Shown in pieces: positions 15,985-27,094 of a DNA stretch of 64,000 nucleotides. Position numbers and translations under genes: made by a program. The first letter of the stretch is position 1; every line of letters begins with the position of its first letter. Origin of the DNA: Aphelenchoides besseyi (taxonomy: Eukaryota > Nematoda > Chromadorea > Rhabditida > Aphelenchoididae); assembly GCA_024699855.1 (NCBI GenBank), contig JAMPIQ010000001.1, forward strand, positions 8,370,001 through 8,434,000, in the 5' to 3' direction. The notes below the pieces were generated by a model. It was not told where the DNA came from. It saw only the letters and a list, made by a program, of their open reading frames with translations, and did no database searches.

Positions 15985-16761
15985 ATGCCCGCTGACCATC
16001 TTTTACCTGTTTTCGTTCAGCCATCATCCGAAATCGTTTTTGTCAGTTCCAAACCCGAAACTCATAAACAGGTTCTTACATTAATTAATCCTTTCGACTT
16101 TACACTTCACTACAAAGGTTTGTTCGAGAAAACAACGCAGCAACTTTCGCTTTAGTTTTATCAAATGTGCCGGCAAAATTCGTCGTTCAAGAATCGAATG
16201 GATACATCCGATCAAAATGTGTAGCTGGAATGCAAGTTCAAATGACCATTTACACTAATTCCAATGGTTTTAGCGGTGTTCGTCACCGTTCACCAGTTGT
16301 TCCAGAGCGCAATCAAAATGATGTTATTCGAGTTGAGTTGTATCGTGAGGGTGAACAGCAGGTAAAGTGGCCAATCGAAAGTTTTGTTTACTTTGTGCTT
16401 ATTTCAGCCTTGTGGCCAGAAAGATATACGAGTGAGTGTTGTAGCGTCTGAACTGCCGCGCCCTTTGCATAATGAGTTTCGATCCTTTCCGTCCAATACG
16501 TCAAACAACCCGTCCAAACGTTCTCGTCCTCACACCGCATTTGTTCATCACGATCAACAACGACAAGCTCCCAATTTGTTTTGGTTTATTATGATCGCTT
16601 GCGTAGTATCGATAATCGCAGTGATTTTGCCGACATTCGATGAGAATCGTCAGCGTCCCTCACTTGTGCCAACATACCTCCATCCTTCGCAGAACATGCA
16701 ATTAGTCGCCGCATATATTCTGGGTATTTTAACTGTACATTTTATGCGACAAAATGACTAA
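15985..16761 (+). CDS. MOSPD1: MSP-domain membrane protein, MOSPD1/3 type
   Basis: An N-terminal MSP (VAP-like) domain and a C-terminal double membrane anchor. Exons 15985-16117, 16156-16361 and 16408-16761 encode about 206 residues. The MSP domain begins VFVQPSSEIVFV and runs through HKQVLTLINPFDFTLHYK and VLSNVPAKFVV. A linker follows, then one TM segment (FWFIMIACVVSIIAVILPTF), the loop SLVPTYLHPS, and a second TM (LVAAYILGILTVHF). The end LVPTYLHPSQNMQLVAAYI is close to vertebrate MOSPD1/MOSPD3. Family members sit in the endoplasmic reticulum membrane and bind FFAT-like motifs. The ATG lies 300 bp after the DDX3 stop. Poly(A) signal at 16793-16798. Confidence 0.85.
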
Positions 16762-16847
16762 TATTACTGGTACGAATTTTGACATTTCTTTCAATAAATC
16801 ATTTCAAACACCGAGAATCATTTATACCCATTTCATTTACGAACATC

Positions 16848-18512
16848 TCAATTAGAATTTGTAATCTTTGGACAGGAATCATCGCCGCTAGAAACCTCCG
16901 GACTCATCGATTCGAACGAGCGGCCTTCAGCCGCACTTCCCGGACTACAAGCAGACGACATGACATAGCCGGCTGGCAGCTGTAAACAAACAGTCAAGAA
17001 TGACAACACAACTGAGATTACATTTTCGCTTGAGACCCCCGTGGAATGAAAGCCGACCATCGATGGCGACGTTGATCCTTCTCTTCCGTTCGATTGTCTT
17101 CGCCATTTAGCTCGTGCATTCTAAAAACGACTAATTTGATCGTAAGTCACTCCGTTGACTTACTTGAAACCACACTTGTAGAACTCGTTTTGTGAGTCCC
17201 GTCTTTTGAGCCAATTGTTTCAAGTCTTTTGCATCGGGATTGTGATTCAACGCGAAGTAATTTTTCATTGTACGTAACTGATGGTGTTTGAAACTCGTTC
17301 GCATTCGCTTGGTTTTGCCGTGTGGTCCAATCAACGAATTGTCTCCGTCACCTGAATGATTAGCTTCGTTAATCGCTAGTTCGAGGACTACGGTCAGAAT
17401 TTTCGTTAGTGTCCCGAGTTTTCTCGCCGGTACTTTTCGCCACCACAGGAAATCTGAGGCGCACACGCGGTTTTTTCTTTTCCGGACGACGACGGAAACG
17501 ACCCCAAGAGTCCAATTAGTAGTGGGTTACGGTAAAACTCAAGTGTACGAAAAAGTGAGAAGATTTTTGGTCTTCGATCCGACAGCTAATACCGGAGACT
17601 TTGGAAATGATTGCAAATAATGCATTTTAAACGTGTGCAAAACAAACGGTCTGAATAGCTTACCTGCACTGTCGTAGAAGATGTTCAGATTTTGTTCCAC
17701 CGCCGCTTTTTTCGCTGCCTTGGAACTTCTCGATGTACGTGGCATTTGAGAGAAGAGTGACTGTGAATCGATAGATGAAGAGTTGGTTTCGACATTCATT
17801 GTTGTCGAGCTGTTTTCGTTCTCGACCAACGGTTCTGATGGAAGTGTCAAAATCATTTCACAATGTGCTAAAAACAATGTTTTAGATGTCCACGGAGTGA
17901 TCTCCAAAACCTTGACAGATTAATGCTCCTTCATCGCCTTGAATATAAGTGTCCCCTTGTCGAAGTATTCGACCACAACTCACACAACTAAAACATTCGG
18001 AATGGAAATAACCGTCTCGAGATGAAATGACAAAAGATCCCGGCTCAATTAATGCGAAACATCGACAACAACGACGCCAAAACTTCCTAAATCGTGATCT
18101 GATTTCAGTTAACTCATTGGATTTACGTTGCATAGTCTCGTTTACAATAAAGAGCACCGTGTTTGAAGAAGCAGGTCGGGTGTTGCTCCAACGGTTCTTG
18201 ACATGTGCTGCAACGGGCACATTGAGCGTGCCATGAACGTTCGCCAATTAGCAAGAAACTACGATCCAGAATTGGCAAATTGCATAAACCACAAGGTGAA
18301 TTCGGACACATTCGCGATTTGTCGTCCATGACAAGCGACGAAGAAGGTACATGTTGTTGAGATGTTAAACCGTTCGGGACTTCGAGCAAAGACGGGCACG
18401 AAGGAAGAGTAATTGACGAAAGTTGAGGTACTGGCAATAACGGCGTTTGTACAGGCGCTAAACATCCAAGTGCATCAGCCGTGTCATCTAACGCGCTAAG
18501 CGCAAAGAGCAT
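16848..18512 (-). CDS. ttx-3: LIM-homeodomain transcription factor, Apterous/LHX2/LHX9 class (ttx-3 orthologue)
   Basis: Sequence-specific transcription factor; in C. elegans the LHX2/9-class gene ttx-3 specifies interneuron fate. Order: MLFALSALDD (vertebrate LHX2/9 start with a similar MLF... stretch), LIM1 (CGLCNLPILDRSFLLIGERS to YCKRDYA), LIM2 (CCRCFALIEPGSFVISSRDG to LICQAHCEMI), a disordered linker, then a homeodomain. The homeodomain reads GKTKRMRTSFKHHQLRTMKN through LAQKTGLTKRVLQVWFQ|NARAKWRRQ and is nearly invariant with LHX2/9. It is interrupted by a 59-61 nt intron after WFQ. The tail ends SSGDDSCPKITNSN with stop TGA at 16848-16850. An in-frame 42-nt intron (starting GTAATCTCAG) probably splits the last exon. 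An upstream exon (18837-18953) may extend the N-terminus. Confidence 0.9.
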
Positions 18513-18836
18513 AGCCTAAAACGATTGAGCAAAAATGAACGAAACCTTTGGTGTTCTTTTTGATTTGAAGAACAAAAAACTGAACAAAATCGAGAGCGTC
18601 GGATCAACAATGACACCCGGTTTCGTAATCTGCCGTGCGGATGATCCATTCAACCTCCGGCCTCTCGATGATGCGAGATCTCACTCATGAATAAATTCAA
18701 CTCAAATGGCAAATCTCAACTCAACGTAAAATGAGCCGGGACACCGCCCCGCTTACAGTAACCAATTAAGCAAATAAAGAAACGACCGCAAGTTTTTGGG
18801 CACTGAATCAGCTGTTAGAAGGGACGAGAAACTTAC

Positions 18837-18953
18837 GTCGATCATCGCGTTGTTTTGGTAGCGCAGTTGATTGCGACAATAAAATTGGCAGATGCTCTGA
18901 CGGCACGTTTCGTTTAAAGTCAGCGGCCTACGGTGTTTATGATGGTCAACCAA
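18837..18953 (-). CDS. Possible alternative 5' exon of the LHX2/9 (ttx-3) gene
   Basis: An open frame from an ATG at 18953 ends NNAMID followed by a good donor (GTAAGTTTC) at about 18836. It splices in frame (phase 0) onto the acceptor CGTTTTAG directly before GCT-ATG of the main gene, giving ...NNAMID-AMLFALSALDD. Vertebrate LHX9 also has a longer isoform in which residues precede the MLF start. Coding status is inferred only from frame and splice sites; it could be untranslated. Confidence 0.35.
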
Positions 18954-21504
18954 AAATGAATGGGCGTGGTCTCAATTCGTTTTTACTGTCTTTGAATACA
19001 CTTGTAAAGTTCATTGTTACTTATTGTCTATATCCAATCTTCGATTCTTCTAACTATTCGACATACCTTTACTATTTCGAATATTAATTTAGCATCTTTA
19101 CTACAGATTGCTTCTAAATTTATTAGGCTATGACTTGGCCTTCAGTAGAAAACTGAAATGCCGCGTATTTATGACTTAATCTAACATTAGTTTCTGGTTG
19201 CTATTTCGCTTGTACTCGACCATTGTCTCGTAATCGACTGTTCGAGATGCGAACTGAAGTGCAAACTCGGGCGCAATTGAACTTGTTTATGTTGGGCGTC
19301 TGGTTGTAAGACCAATTAAGAGATGTCCTTTTGATTCAGCGGGTGTTTTCAGGCAGCTCCATAAACTCGGTGGCCATTCCGTTTTTCGGTCACATCAAAA
19401 CACCCGCTGCTGATCCACCAGAACGACTGGCAAGTCCAATGACCACACAAATCCGACGGAGTGGTTTCAAAATTTTTGGATCGTTGGCCGAATTTTCAAA
19501 TTTCAACTCAGCCGCTAATCCATCGTTTACGTTCACCTGCTTCGACCTCGCACGTTTTGTAAGATGACCCATCGGGCAGTCCACAAATCCGTTCAAGTGG
19601 ACACCCGCTGTTTATTGCGCAGGTTCCGGTTTGCAATGTTCGATTATTCGGATATTATGATTTCCATGACATCAAACGTGTCTTCTTGCACATTTATTTG
19701 ATCAACAAGTCTTGACAAACAATGTAGATGCAAACATACGATCTTTCAAGTTTATATGATGGTAAGCCAAAATCAGATTATTCAACAAACACGAAAAACC
19801 TTCGAATCTTTTACATCGTTGTAGTAACAACCATATTTCTTCATGACATCAAATGAGGACAAAGACGTTTATTCAACCAAACTAATGCTACTAACTGACC
19901 TTTGAGCCGAGCAATTCGAAGTTAATGACTCTTATCAGGCTTCCGTCCACTCTGTTCAAATCCGAAAGTACCAGTCGACAAGAAGTGATAAGCGACTTTA
20001 ACTTCAAAGCATAATCCATGCAAACAAACACAAAGCGTAGACAATAATCATAAGCGAAATACAACAGTGCTGTTTAGCATAAGATAGCAAGCTGTTAAAG
20101 CATTTAATTTCAAAAACAAATTAGTAATCAGTTATCACGTAAATAGTAAAAAATGCGTTAAAATCTCGAAATAACATCTGTGATATTAGTCAGAGAATTT
20201 AGATAAAGTCAATATTATGCCCATTTAAGCTTATTATCGAGCCGAAAGCAGATTCGCACGGCTTAAAAGCCTATCGGGTTATAAACAACAGGAATCATAA
20301 GATGCCCCCAATGTACGTAATGCAACAGACGAACAAATGGCGATACAAAGTGGAAAGACCGGCTGATGGAATAAATACGAAAAAACTGTGGAGATGTGGC
20401 CATCTTCTTCTTGGCCATTGCATGGCATGCACATTGGGGAGGACGGAGGAGTTTTGAGGTCCGGCGGTCGCGCTCCAGCTAATTCGCCGTCGAGTAAAAA
20501 AGTACGGACGGCGGTGTGCAAAAGAAAAGTTGGCCACCGCGCAGTCTAAGAAAATGTTGGACTTTCTCTCTCCAACGCCTTTCCCTTCAATTTCTGTCAG
20601 CCAACTCGTTAGCTGTCTATGAAAATTTTCTGCGACGGTCAAGAATTGCCCGGAGGCTTCCAACTCTCCTCTTTCTGCTTGTACTTGGAATCTGATTGAA
20701 GACTCTCAAGTTGAATACAAATGTGGTCTTCAAAGAAATTGCTTAATGCCAACAAACTCATGTAATAGAGAATCTCTTTTCAACGCTCCTTAAACTTGTA
20801 TTTTTATTTACAAGCCACTTCACAACCTGAGAGGAAATCGAACGACTGAAATCGTTTATAGGAATTATTCTATTAACTCTACTATACCTTTTACCTTAAA
20901 CTGCAACTGACTGAGCCACATGAAGATCATCTCAATAGTCGGTAACTAGTTGTCAAAGTTCGGTAACTTGCTCTACGAAATCTGTAATTCTGTTGGATGA
21001 TTTTGAGGCCAAAAACAGATCATAGATATCTACAGAAGCATCAAATTTGCTAATCTTTTAGTCAAGAACTTATCTCGCTTCTGAATCTTTCGAAATTTGA
21101 GATTCACACTGAAAACAGAATCTGCACTTATTTGGAATTTCCGCGTAAATTGGATTAGTGAGATTGGTTGTTAGCGAAGCGTCGTTCTTACTTATTGGTC
21201 CAATTTCGTTGGTTATTGTTCATTTAACTGCTTTTACGAATATTTAAATTTCACAAACAAATACACGAACCCGTTTGTTTATTTATAAAGCGAAAGAAGC
21301 TACAAAAAAGAAACCGATGAGATGGCCGGAATACTCGTATTGTGTTTGTGGCATCTTAGAAGCCCGATATCATGTTTTAAAGCTGTTATTGAATCGACTC
21401 AGAAATGCCGAACTCATTCCAATGCAACGAACTTCGCGTTGATTCGCCGAATTGTACGAGACTGTCACTCTGCAAGCAAATTGATAACTTGAATGACTTC
21501 GTTT
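18954..21504. other. 2.5 kb gene desert, probable regulatory flank of ttx-3
   Basis: No ORF here has a recognisable domain or a consistent set of splice sites. The stretch is AT-rich except for a GC-richer block at about 20400-20680 that is open on the minus strand by chance. It holds the inverted repeat at 19338-19408. It lies upstream of ttx-3 and downstream of the orphan membrane gene, so it most likely holds developmental enhancers of ttx-3. Confidence 0.45.
19338..19408. repeat. Inverted repeat, 12-bp perfect arms, with a third copy nearby
   Basis: AGCGGGTGTTTT at 19338-19349 is the exact reverse complement of AAAACACCCGCT at 19397-19408, separated by 47 bases. A third, 9-base match (ACACCCGCT) lies at 19601-19609 in the same orientation as the second arm. 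No flanking target-site duplication was seen. It could be paired transcription-factor sites, the foot of a hairpin RNA or the remains of a mobile element. Confidence 0.5.
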
Positions 21505-22520
21505 TTACCTAGATAATGACGATTGTGCACTTCCAGCCATATTCAAATGGTCCGACGACACTGCACCACCTTCAGTCGTTATGCTAAGGTCATCTAATGG
21601 TCGAGATTCACTGTACGGAAAAACGTTTAGCGTTGAATTGGCGCGATTGAGTGAGATGTTCAATTGCTGATTAGTCCAACGATTCGTTTCTTCCGTGTTT
21701 TCCCATTGTTCTTCAACACCCGAAAGACGTGGAGTAGCCGACTTAATTAAAATATGTTCGTCTTCTGAATCACAATCCAAAACGCTCGTACAACCTGTGC
21801 ATTTGTTCGTATGTTTATCTTGCAATTCTGACGTACCTGGAGCTGTGTGAATCACGGATGTGCCAATTATCGACTGTCCCATTTCACTCATAATGTTCGT
21901 CTCAAGAGAATATTGAATTGCCTAAATTGAACATGAACAAACGTTTGCATTCGATGTGATTTACTTGAATCAAAAACGGAATACCGTGGATTGATTTTAA
22001 CAGAGATTCTGTAGTGTCGTGATTAACATGCGGATTTACGATCATTCCATGTCCGTGCATTCCTTTCTGCACGGAGTTTATGTCCAACACTCCAACTATG
22101 CCAAATGGTCGTTGACGTAAACCGCGCGATGCCGTTGATTTTGAAAATCGAAGCGCGTACATCAACGATCGAGGTAGCAGTTTAAGCCAAATAGCCGCCG
22201 AAATACTCATTACCAACAAACCGAATACGATAACTGTAATCGTGAATGCTATTTCGCACAATTCAAAAAGTCCCATTGTAAGTCCGCTTAAGAAGAAGAA
22301 CAGTCCGATTAGACCAAGTAGAACCGATACAAGCACTGTCATCTGAAACTTATGTACATAAGAGCTGCAATTTGTCTACGAAAACGTAAGTTAGAATTAA
22401 CATAACGAGGAAAAGCCCAAGAAATGTCAATTGCATTTCGTAGCTTGGCATCACGTGTGTACTAAGAAGAAGTTGGCAGAAGACTCGGAATGTAAAAGAA
22501 GACACGAGATTAACATCCAC
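21505..22520 (-). CDS. Orphan three-TM protein with long Ser/Thr/Asn-rich tail (5' end unresolved)
   Basis: Not recognised. The last exon (21505 to about 21920) and the exon from about 21965 to 22342 join by a 62-nt intron (FLIQ|AIQYSLE). Upstream, a 37-nt intron (GTAGACAAAT...GTTTCAG) joins in phase 0 to an open stretch with MQLTFLGLFLVMLILTYVF. The result is hydrophobic segment 1, then MTVLVSVLLGLIGLFFFLSG, then IAFTITVIVFGLLVMSISAA, then about 250 mostly polar residues ending SAQSSLSR. An open frame with CVDVNLVSSFTF continues upstream to an acceptor at about 22523, so at least one further 5' exon is missing. No homology was recalled; it may be lineage-specific. Confidence 0.5.
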
Positions 22521-22539
22521 ACAAACTGCTTGTGTTAGA

Positions 22540-23854
22540 GAAGATGCGTTCAGTGTTAAACAAGTTGTACGGATTTATGGATTCAAATCGTTGAAGCGAA
22601 ATGTGTAATCACGAGCAAAGTTGGAAATCCACTGGTCCGTTTTATTGAGACAAATGGCTGACGAGGCCAATGCGCAACCGGAGAATTTTTAGTCACTAAA
22701 ATTTTCCGCTTCTTCAGTCGCAATTTGAATTTGGTGGCAAAACGAACACGCGATGCAGATACCAAATTACAGTCGGGCCACGAGACAACGGTCGGGCATT
22801 TCGTTTGTTTTCGTTTGTTTAAGAACGAATGTGTAGTGATGAAATGGAGATGACAAGGGACAGGCGCATGATAAAACATCAAGCGAGGGATCCATGAATA
22901 TGACCTTCTAACGCGATTATCAAATGTGCCTAAGGAATTATAAGGTCGTCGGTGCTTGACGTCGTTGGAGCTTGATTGATGGCAAATTAGAAGACGCGAA
23001 AGCGACGAGAACAACATTCACAGACGTTCAATTTGGCGACGAAGTCAACTTGAAATTGTGGCCGAAGCGGACAAACGGAAGTGCACAGCCCGGCAGCCAT
23101 TTTCGCTCTGGATAAGCCAAACACACGAAGATGATCATGTGCGCGGAGAGACGCTTCTAATTTGTCTCCACCGCTCCGTAAACGAAGGCACGGATTCGCT
23201 TTAGCTCGGCCGCCCACAGTTCTCGTTGACTAGTCGCAACTTTCGTTTACGAACATTCTTCGAAGTTCAATAGGAAGTCGCAAGCTTCCGTCTTTTCAAT
23301 TCACTAATCAAACTACAAGTTCAATTCAATGATCACTTACGAAATGTTTAATACCGAAATACCATCACTTTCTAGATTCTATTATGATCAATCATGTGAA
23401 CAAAAAAAAGTTGATTGAAAGAGCCAACAAACAAGTGATGTTTCCAATCTAGTAACGAATAATATGAACTAATTTGTTCGTTCAACTACAAATTCGAATC
23501 GACTTTATTTAGTGTCGTGTAACTTCTTTAAACTACTCACAAACTGTACAATCAACATTTTTTGTATGAAAGTTGGCTATTGCATAGACATTTTTCTATT
23601 AGATCAACAGTAAACATCCTTCTAATGCTATGAATCAACTTGAAGCTGATGCTTTGTGGTTTACATCTTCGAGTTGTATCTCAGTGGTGACCCAAAAGTT
23701 CGCATTCGGAGCTCTTCGACAAAATTGCCGTTCGAATTCGCAGCAAGTGGATTGCCTTTGCTTCTGATGCAAAACGCCAAGAACATTTTAGGCCCGATCC
23801 TACTCGCCGAGCAGCCGCCCATTTACTTGCTTTTTGCTGTCGCCCAACACAAAA
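22540..23854. other. Intergenic region between orphan membrane gene and RPL7A
   Basis: The two genes diverge, so this stretch should hold both promoters and the missing 5' exon of the membrane gene. Two minus-strand ORFs (22583-23017 and 22987-23217) lack any domain and sit in locally GC-rich sequence. Just before the RPL7A ATG there is a pyrimidine run (GCTTTTTGCTGTCGCC, about 23839-23854) that could be a TOP-like transcription start. Confidence 0.35.
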
Positions 23855-25034
23855 ATGGTGAGTTAATTTCGATTTCTATTGTTGTAATTTGTTGAGTTAT
23901 CGTTCCCACATTCAGCGTTGATTTGATTTTCGTTTTTAGGTGAAGAAAGTTGTGAAGAAGTCCAAGAAGGTTGCACCTCCGCCAGCTCAACTTCGCAAAG
24001 CCGAAGCAGCTAAGAAGGAGGAAAAGAATGCTCTCTTCGAGAAGCGTCCACGAAGCTTTGGAATCGGTAAGTGATCGATCAGATGGAATTTGTCGAGAAA
24101 CCGAATTTCTGGAGTGAAAATCTCAGCGAATGTTTTTGCTCAAAATCCTCGTTTCTCGTATAACAACACGGACATCACACTTTACGTTCACTCGGGATTG
24201 ATAGAGTTTACGTTCTAAATTGTCCGATAATTCCAATCGAACAGAAGAGTTTAACTCAACTTGTGTTTAGGCCAAGACATCCAACCGAAGCGTGACTTGA
24301 CTCGTTTCGTTAAATGGCCCAAGTATATTCGTTTGCAACGTCAGAAGGCTGTTCTTCAGAAACGTTTGAAGATCCCACCGTCAATCAACCAATTCCGTTT
24401 GGCTTTGGAGAAGAATCACGGTACGTAGCTCAGACCCAACAAAGCCAATCAATTGGATGTTTTCAGCCAGCCAAGTTTTCGATCTTTTGGACAAATATCG
24501 TCCGGAAACCGCCGCGGCCAAGAAGGATCGTCTCAAAAAACGTGCCGAACAATTGAAGGAAGGCAAGAAAGAGACCGTCACGAAACGTCCACCCGGACTT
24601 CGCTTCGGCATCAACAACGTGACTAAGTTGGTTGAAAACAAAAAGGCCGCTTTGGTTGTGATCGCTCACGATGTTGATCCACTCGAAATTGTTTTGTTTT
24701 TGCCTGCATTGTGCCGTCGTTTCGACGTTCCATACTGCATCGTCAAAGGCAAAGCTCGTTTGGGTCAAGTTGTTCATCGTAAGACCTGTGCGGCTGTCGC
24801 ACTCACTGACGTTCTTCCGTAATTTTGTTGACGAGTTCTCAGTTAATCAAACCCCGTTTCAGTGAGCATCGCGGAGTTTTGAAGAACATCACTGATGTGG
24901 TCACCGCGAACTTCAACGAGCGTGGAGATGAACTTCGCAAGAACTGGGGCGGCGCTGTCATGTCCGACCGATCGAAGGCTCGTGCCGCAAAGATCGAGAA
25001 GGCCCGTCAACGTGATCTTGTCCACAAACAGTAA
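23855..25034 (+). CDS. RPL7A: Large ribosomal subunit protein eL8 (RPL7A)
   Basis: Structural protein of the cytosolic 60S subunit. The ATG at 23855 stands alone in a first coding exon and splices (intron 23858-23939) to [20 protein letters not shown]. Further exons give [30 protein letters not shown], then the L7Ae fold ([56 protein letters not shown]). The last exon ([13 protein letters not shown]...[15 protein letters not shown]) ends at TAA 25034. The length of about 265 residues is normal. The second intron, about 206 nt, is long for this region; I found no convincing snoRNA boxes in it. Poly(A) signal at 25067-25072. RPL7A is SURF3 of the vertebrate Surfeit cluster; SURF2 is 30 kb away here. 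Confidence 0.95.
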
Positions 25035-25369
25035 AATGTTAAGCGTTGTTTGAAAATTGTTATTTGAATAAAATATCGTTTTGTTAATTCTCGTATTCGG
25101 ATTATCTAAAAAACGATTATCAGAGGATTAGATGATTAGTATGCTTCTGGAGGTTTTTGTGAATGCAGTAATTGATCTCATGGTAAATTTCTCACTCACC
25201 TTATGCATTACGAAGCTTATCTACGTAATTTGACCCAAATGCCTCTTGGAAGATTACAATCTAACCCACGACTTCAAAGTTGTCACCGGAGGTAGTAAAA
25301 CAGAGGAAATAAATTCTTTTAGTTCGACGGCACTTCATTTCTGTCCAGGAGTTTTGTAGAGACTGAACC

Positions 25370-27012
25370 ATGTGGTTAAGAGTTTTGATCCTCTTGATTC
25401 CAATACTTTCTGTCCAAAGTTCAATAATTGACAACGAACTGAGTGATCAGCCAACGGTCTGTTTAGTTCGTGCTTTACAGTAATTGGGCTTTTTAGGTGC
25501 AATGTGAAGAGAGTATGGTGTCGTTAACGTTTAAGACAAAAAAGCCTTTTACTGGTCGAGTGTAAGCAACAGAACTTCCTTGGCCTCTTTACGTAAATAA
25601 GCCTTTAGTTATGTTCAAGGATTGGCTGACGACAACCGGTGTTCTCGTAATTTCGCTCGAAACGTCGATCAATCAACAGTTTCGATTAAAATTCAGAACG
25701 GTGATTGTACGTTGAGTAGACAGCGGGTTTCGGGAAAGTTAGAAGTAAAAAAGAATGCACAAAAAGTCACTATTAAGCCACTAAATTGTAGGGAATGATG
25801 GTATCAGTTACAATTGTCGTCTCTTTTCACGGTACCTTTGTCACAAAAGCTGATCGTGCGTATCGTTGCATGTAGTTGCTAAAAGATTGTACTGAATATA
25901 CGGCAAATTGTTTAGGTGTTTCTTCAAATCGGTCAAGCGAATGACCAATGGAATCGATATAAACGCCGTTCCAACGACGGAAATCATGGGAACATCTCAA
26001 ACGCCGTAAGTTTGCAATACGATTTATCTTTAAAAGTAACAATCTAGAGAATGCGAATATTCAATTCGATCGGGTTCACCGGATGGCCCCGCTGTTCAGT
26101 AACTTTATTTTCGTTATTCTTTATTGAACTTGTGATTTTCAGACTCGGACACGTCGGTCAACAAATCTTCCACGTTTTCAAGTGCAACGATCCATCGCAC
26201 TCATTTTTGGTTCATTCTTGTGCTGTTGATGATGGAAGAGGGGTCAGATTTGATTTGGTACGTTCAACGTGGACACTCGCAATACAAACGGTTATTTCAG
26301 TTGGACATCGATGGTTGTGCAATTGATCCAGTCATTCAACCAGATGTTATTTACGATATGGATGGAACAAGAGTATGTTTTTGATAAACGTCTACAAACT
26401 GTAATTCTTAATTCTAGGCAAGTGTTGAAACCTTTGGTTACAAATTCAGCGACTCCGCCGTTCTCAACTACCAATGTATCATCGAGTTGTGTAAAAAGAG
26501 CACGGGCGAATGTCGTGGACTAACACCACCATCATGTGGACGCATTAAACGACGTTCGACTGCAATGTTGGACTCAAGAAACGACATCAACAGTGAACGC
26601 GTAACCCGAATGATTTGTTGTCAAAATTGTTGTTTCATTTTCAGCTCGAAGTCTCAAACACGTTGACAATGTTGAATCAACCAATGGAAGAATCAGTTCC
26701 CTTAGCAACGCTCGGAAACTCTTCAAAATTAGCGGTAAGAACACGAATAAATAGGAATTTACGGTAACCGTCTTCAGATTGAACTTGCTCCATTAACTTC
26801 GGATGGAATAGCGGAATTAGAAGCTGCAGAACAGCCGGAATGTTTGAATACCGTTGTTATTGCTTTCTGTGCAACAATTTTGGCGGCAACTACTTTCGCT
26901 CTCGGGGCGTTGTTCGTTTCATTCAGACGGTAAACGCAACATCGTGGAAGGTATTGACACCATTTGCAGGAAAACTGTGATGTACTCTGTGAAAGACGAT
27001 GTCGCATTCTAA
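25370..27012 (+). CDS. Zona-pellucida domain, cuticlin-like transmembrane protein
   Basis: Secretory-pathway protein of the type that polymerises in nematode cuticle after cleavage. A signal peptide (MWLRVLILLIPILSVQSS) is followed by the ZP module: VQCEESMVSLTFKTKKPFTG, RVYVQGLADDNRCSRNF, VTIVVSFHGTFVTKADRAYR, CEYSIRSGSPDGPAV, HVFKCNDPSHSFLVHSCAVD, DIDGCAIDP, SAVLNYQCIIELC. The C-terminal ZP cysteines precede a basic furin-type site, CGRIKRRS. A spacer, one TM helix (VVIAFCATILAATTFALGALFV) and a short tail ending VKDDVAF follow. Ten or so exons with 40-60 nt introns. Poly(A) signal at 27084-27089. Cuticlin family membership is clear; the exact member is not. Confidence 0.88.
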
Positions 27013-27094
27013 TCGGATCATTTCTGTCTCAATATCTTCAACCAAAAATTATTTCAAGTATAATAATAAGAACCGTTTTTTTTAATAAATTATC

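Noticed and set aside
18589..18669. Hairpin-like 8-bp ends (ATCGAGAG ... CTCTCGAT) suggesting a tRNA or small RNA
   Set aside because: The arms do not extend, and no A-box or B-box of a tRNA fits on either strand; 8 bp over 80 nt is expected by chance.
20279..20663. Minus-strand ORFs in the ttx-3 flank
   Set aside because: Two overlapping frames, neither protein-like; GC-rich block with few stops.
22583..23217. Minus-strand ORFs of 144 and 76 codons
   Set aside because: No recognisable domain or frame-consistent junction to the membrane gene; probably promoter or UTR sequence.
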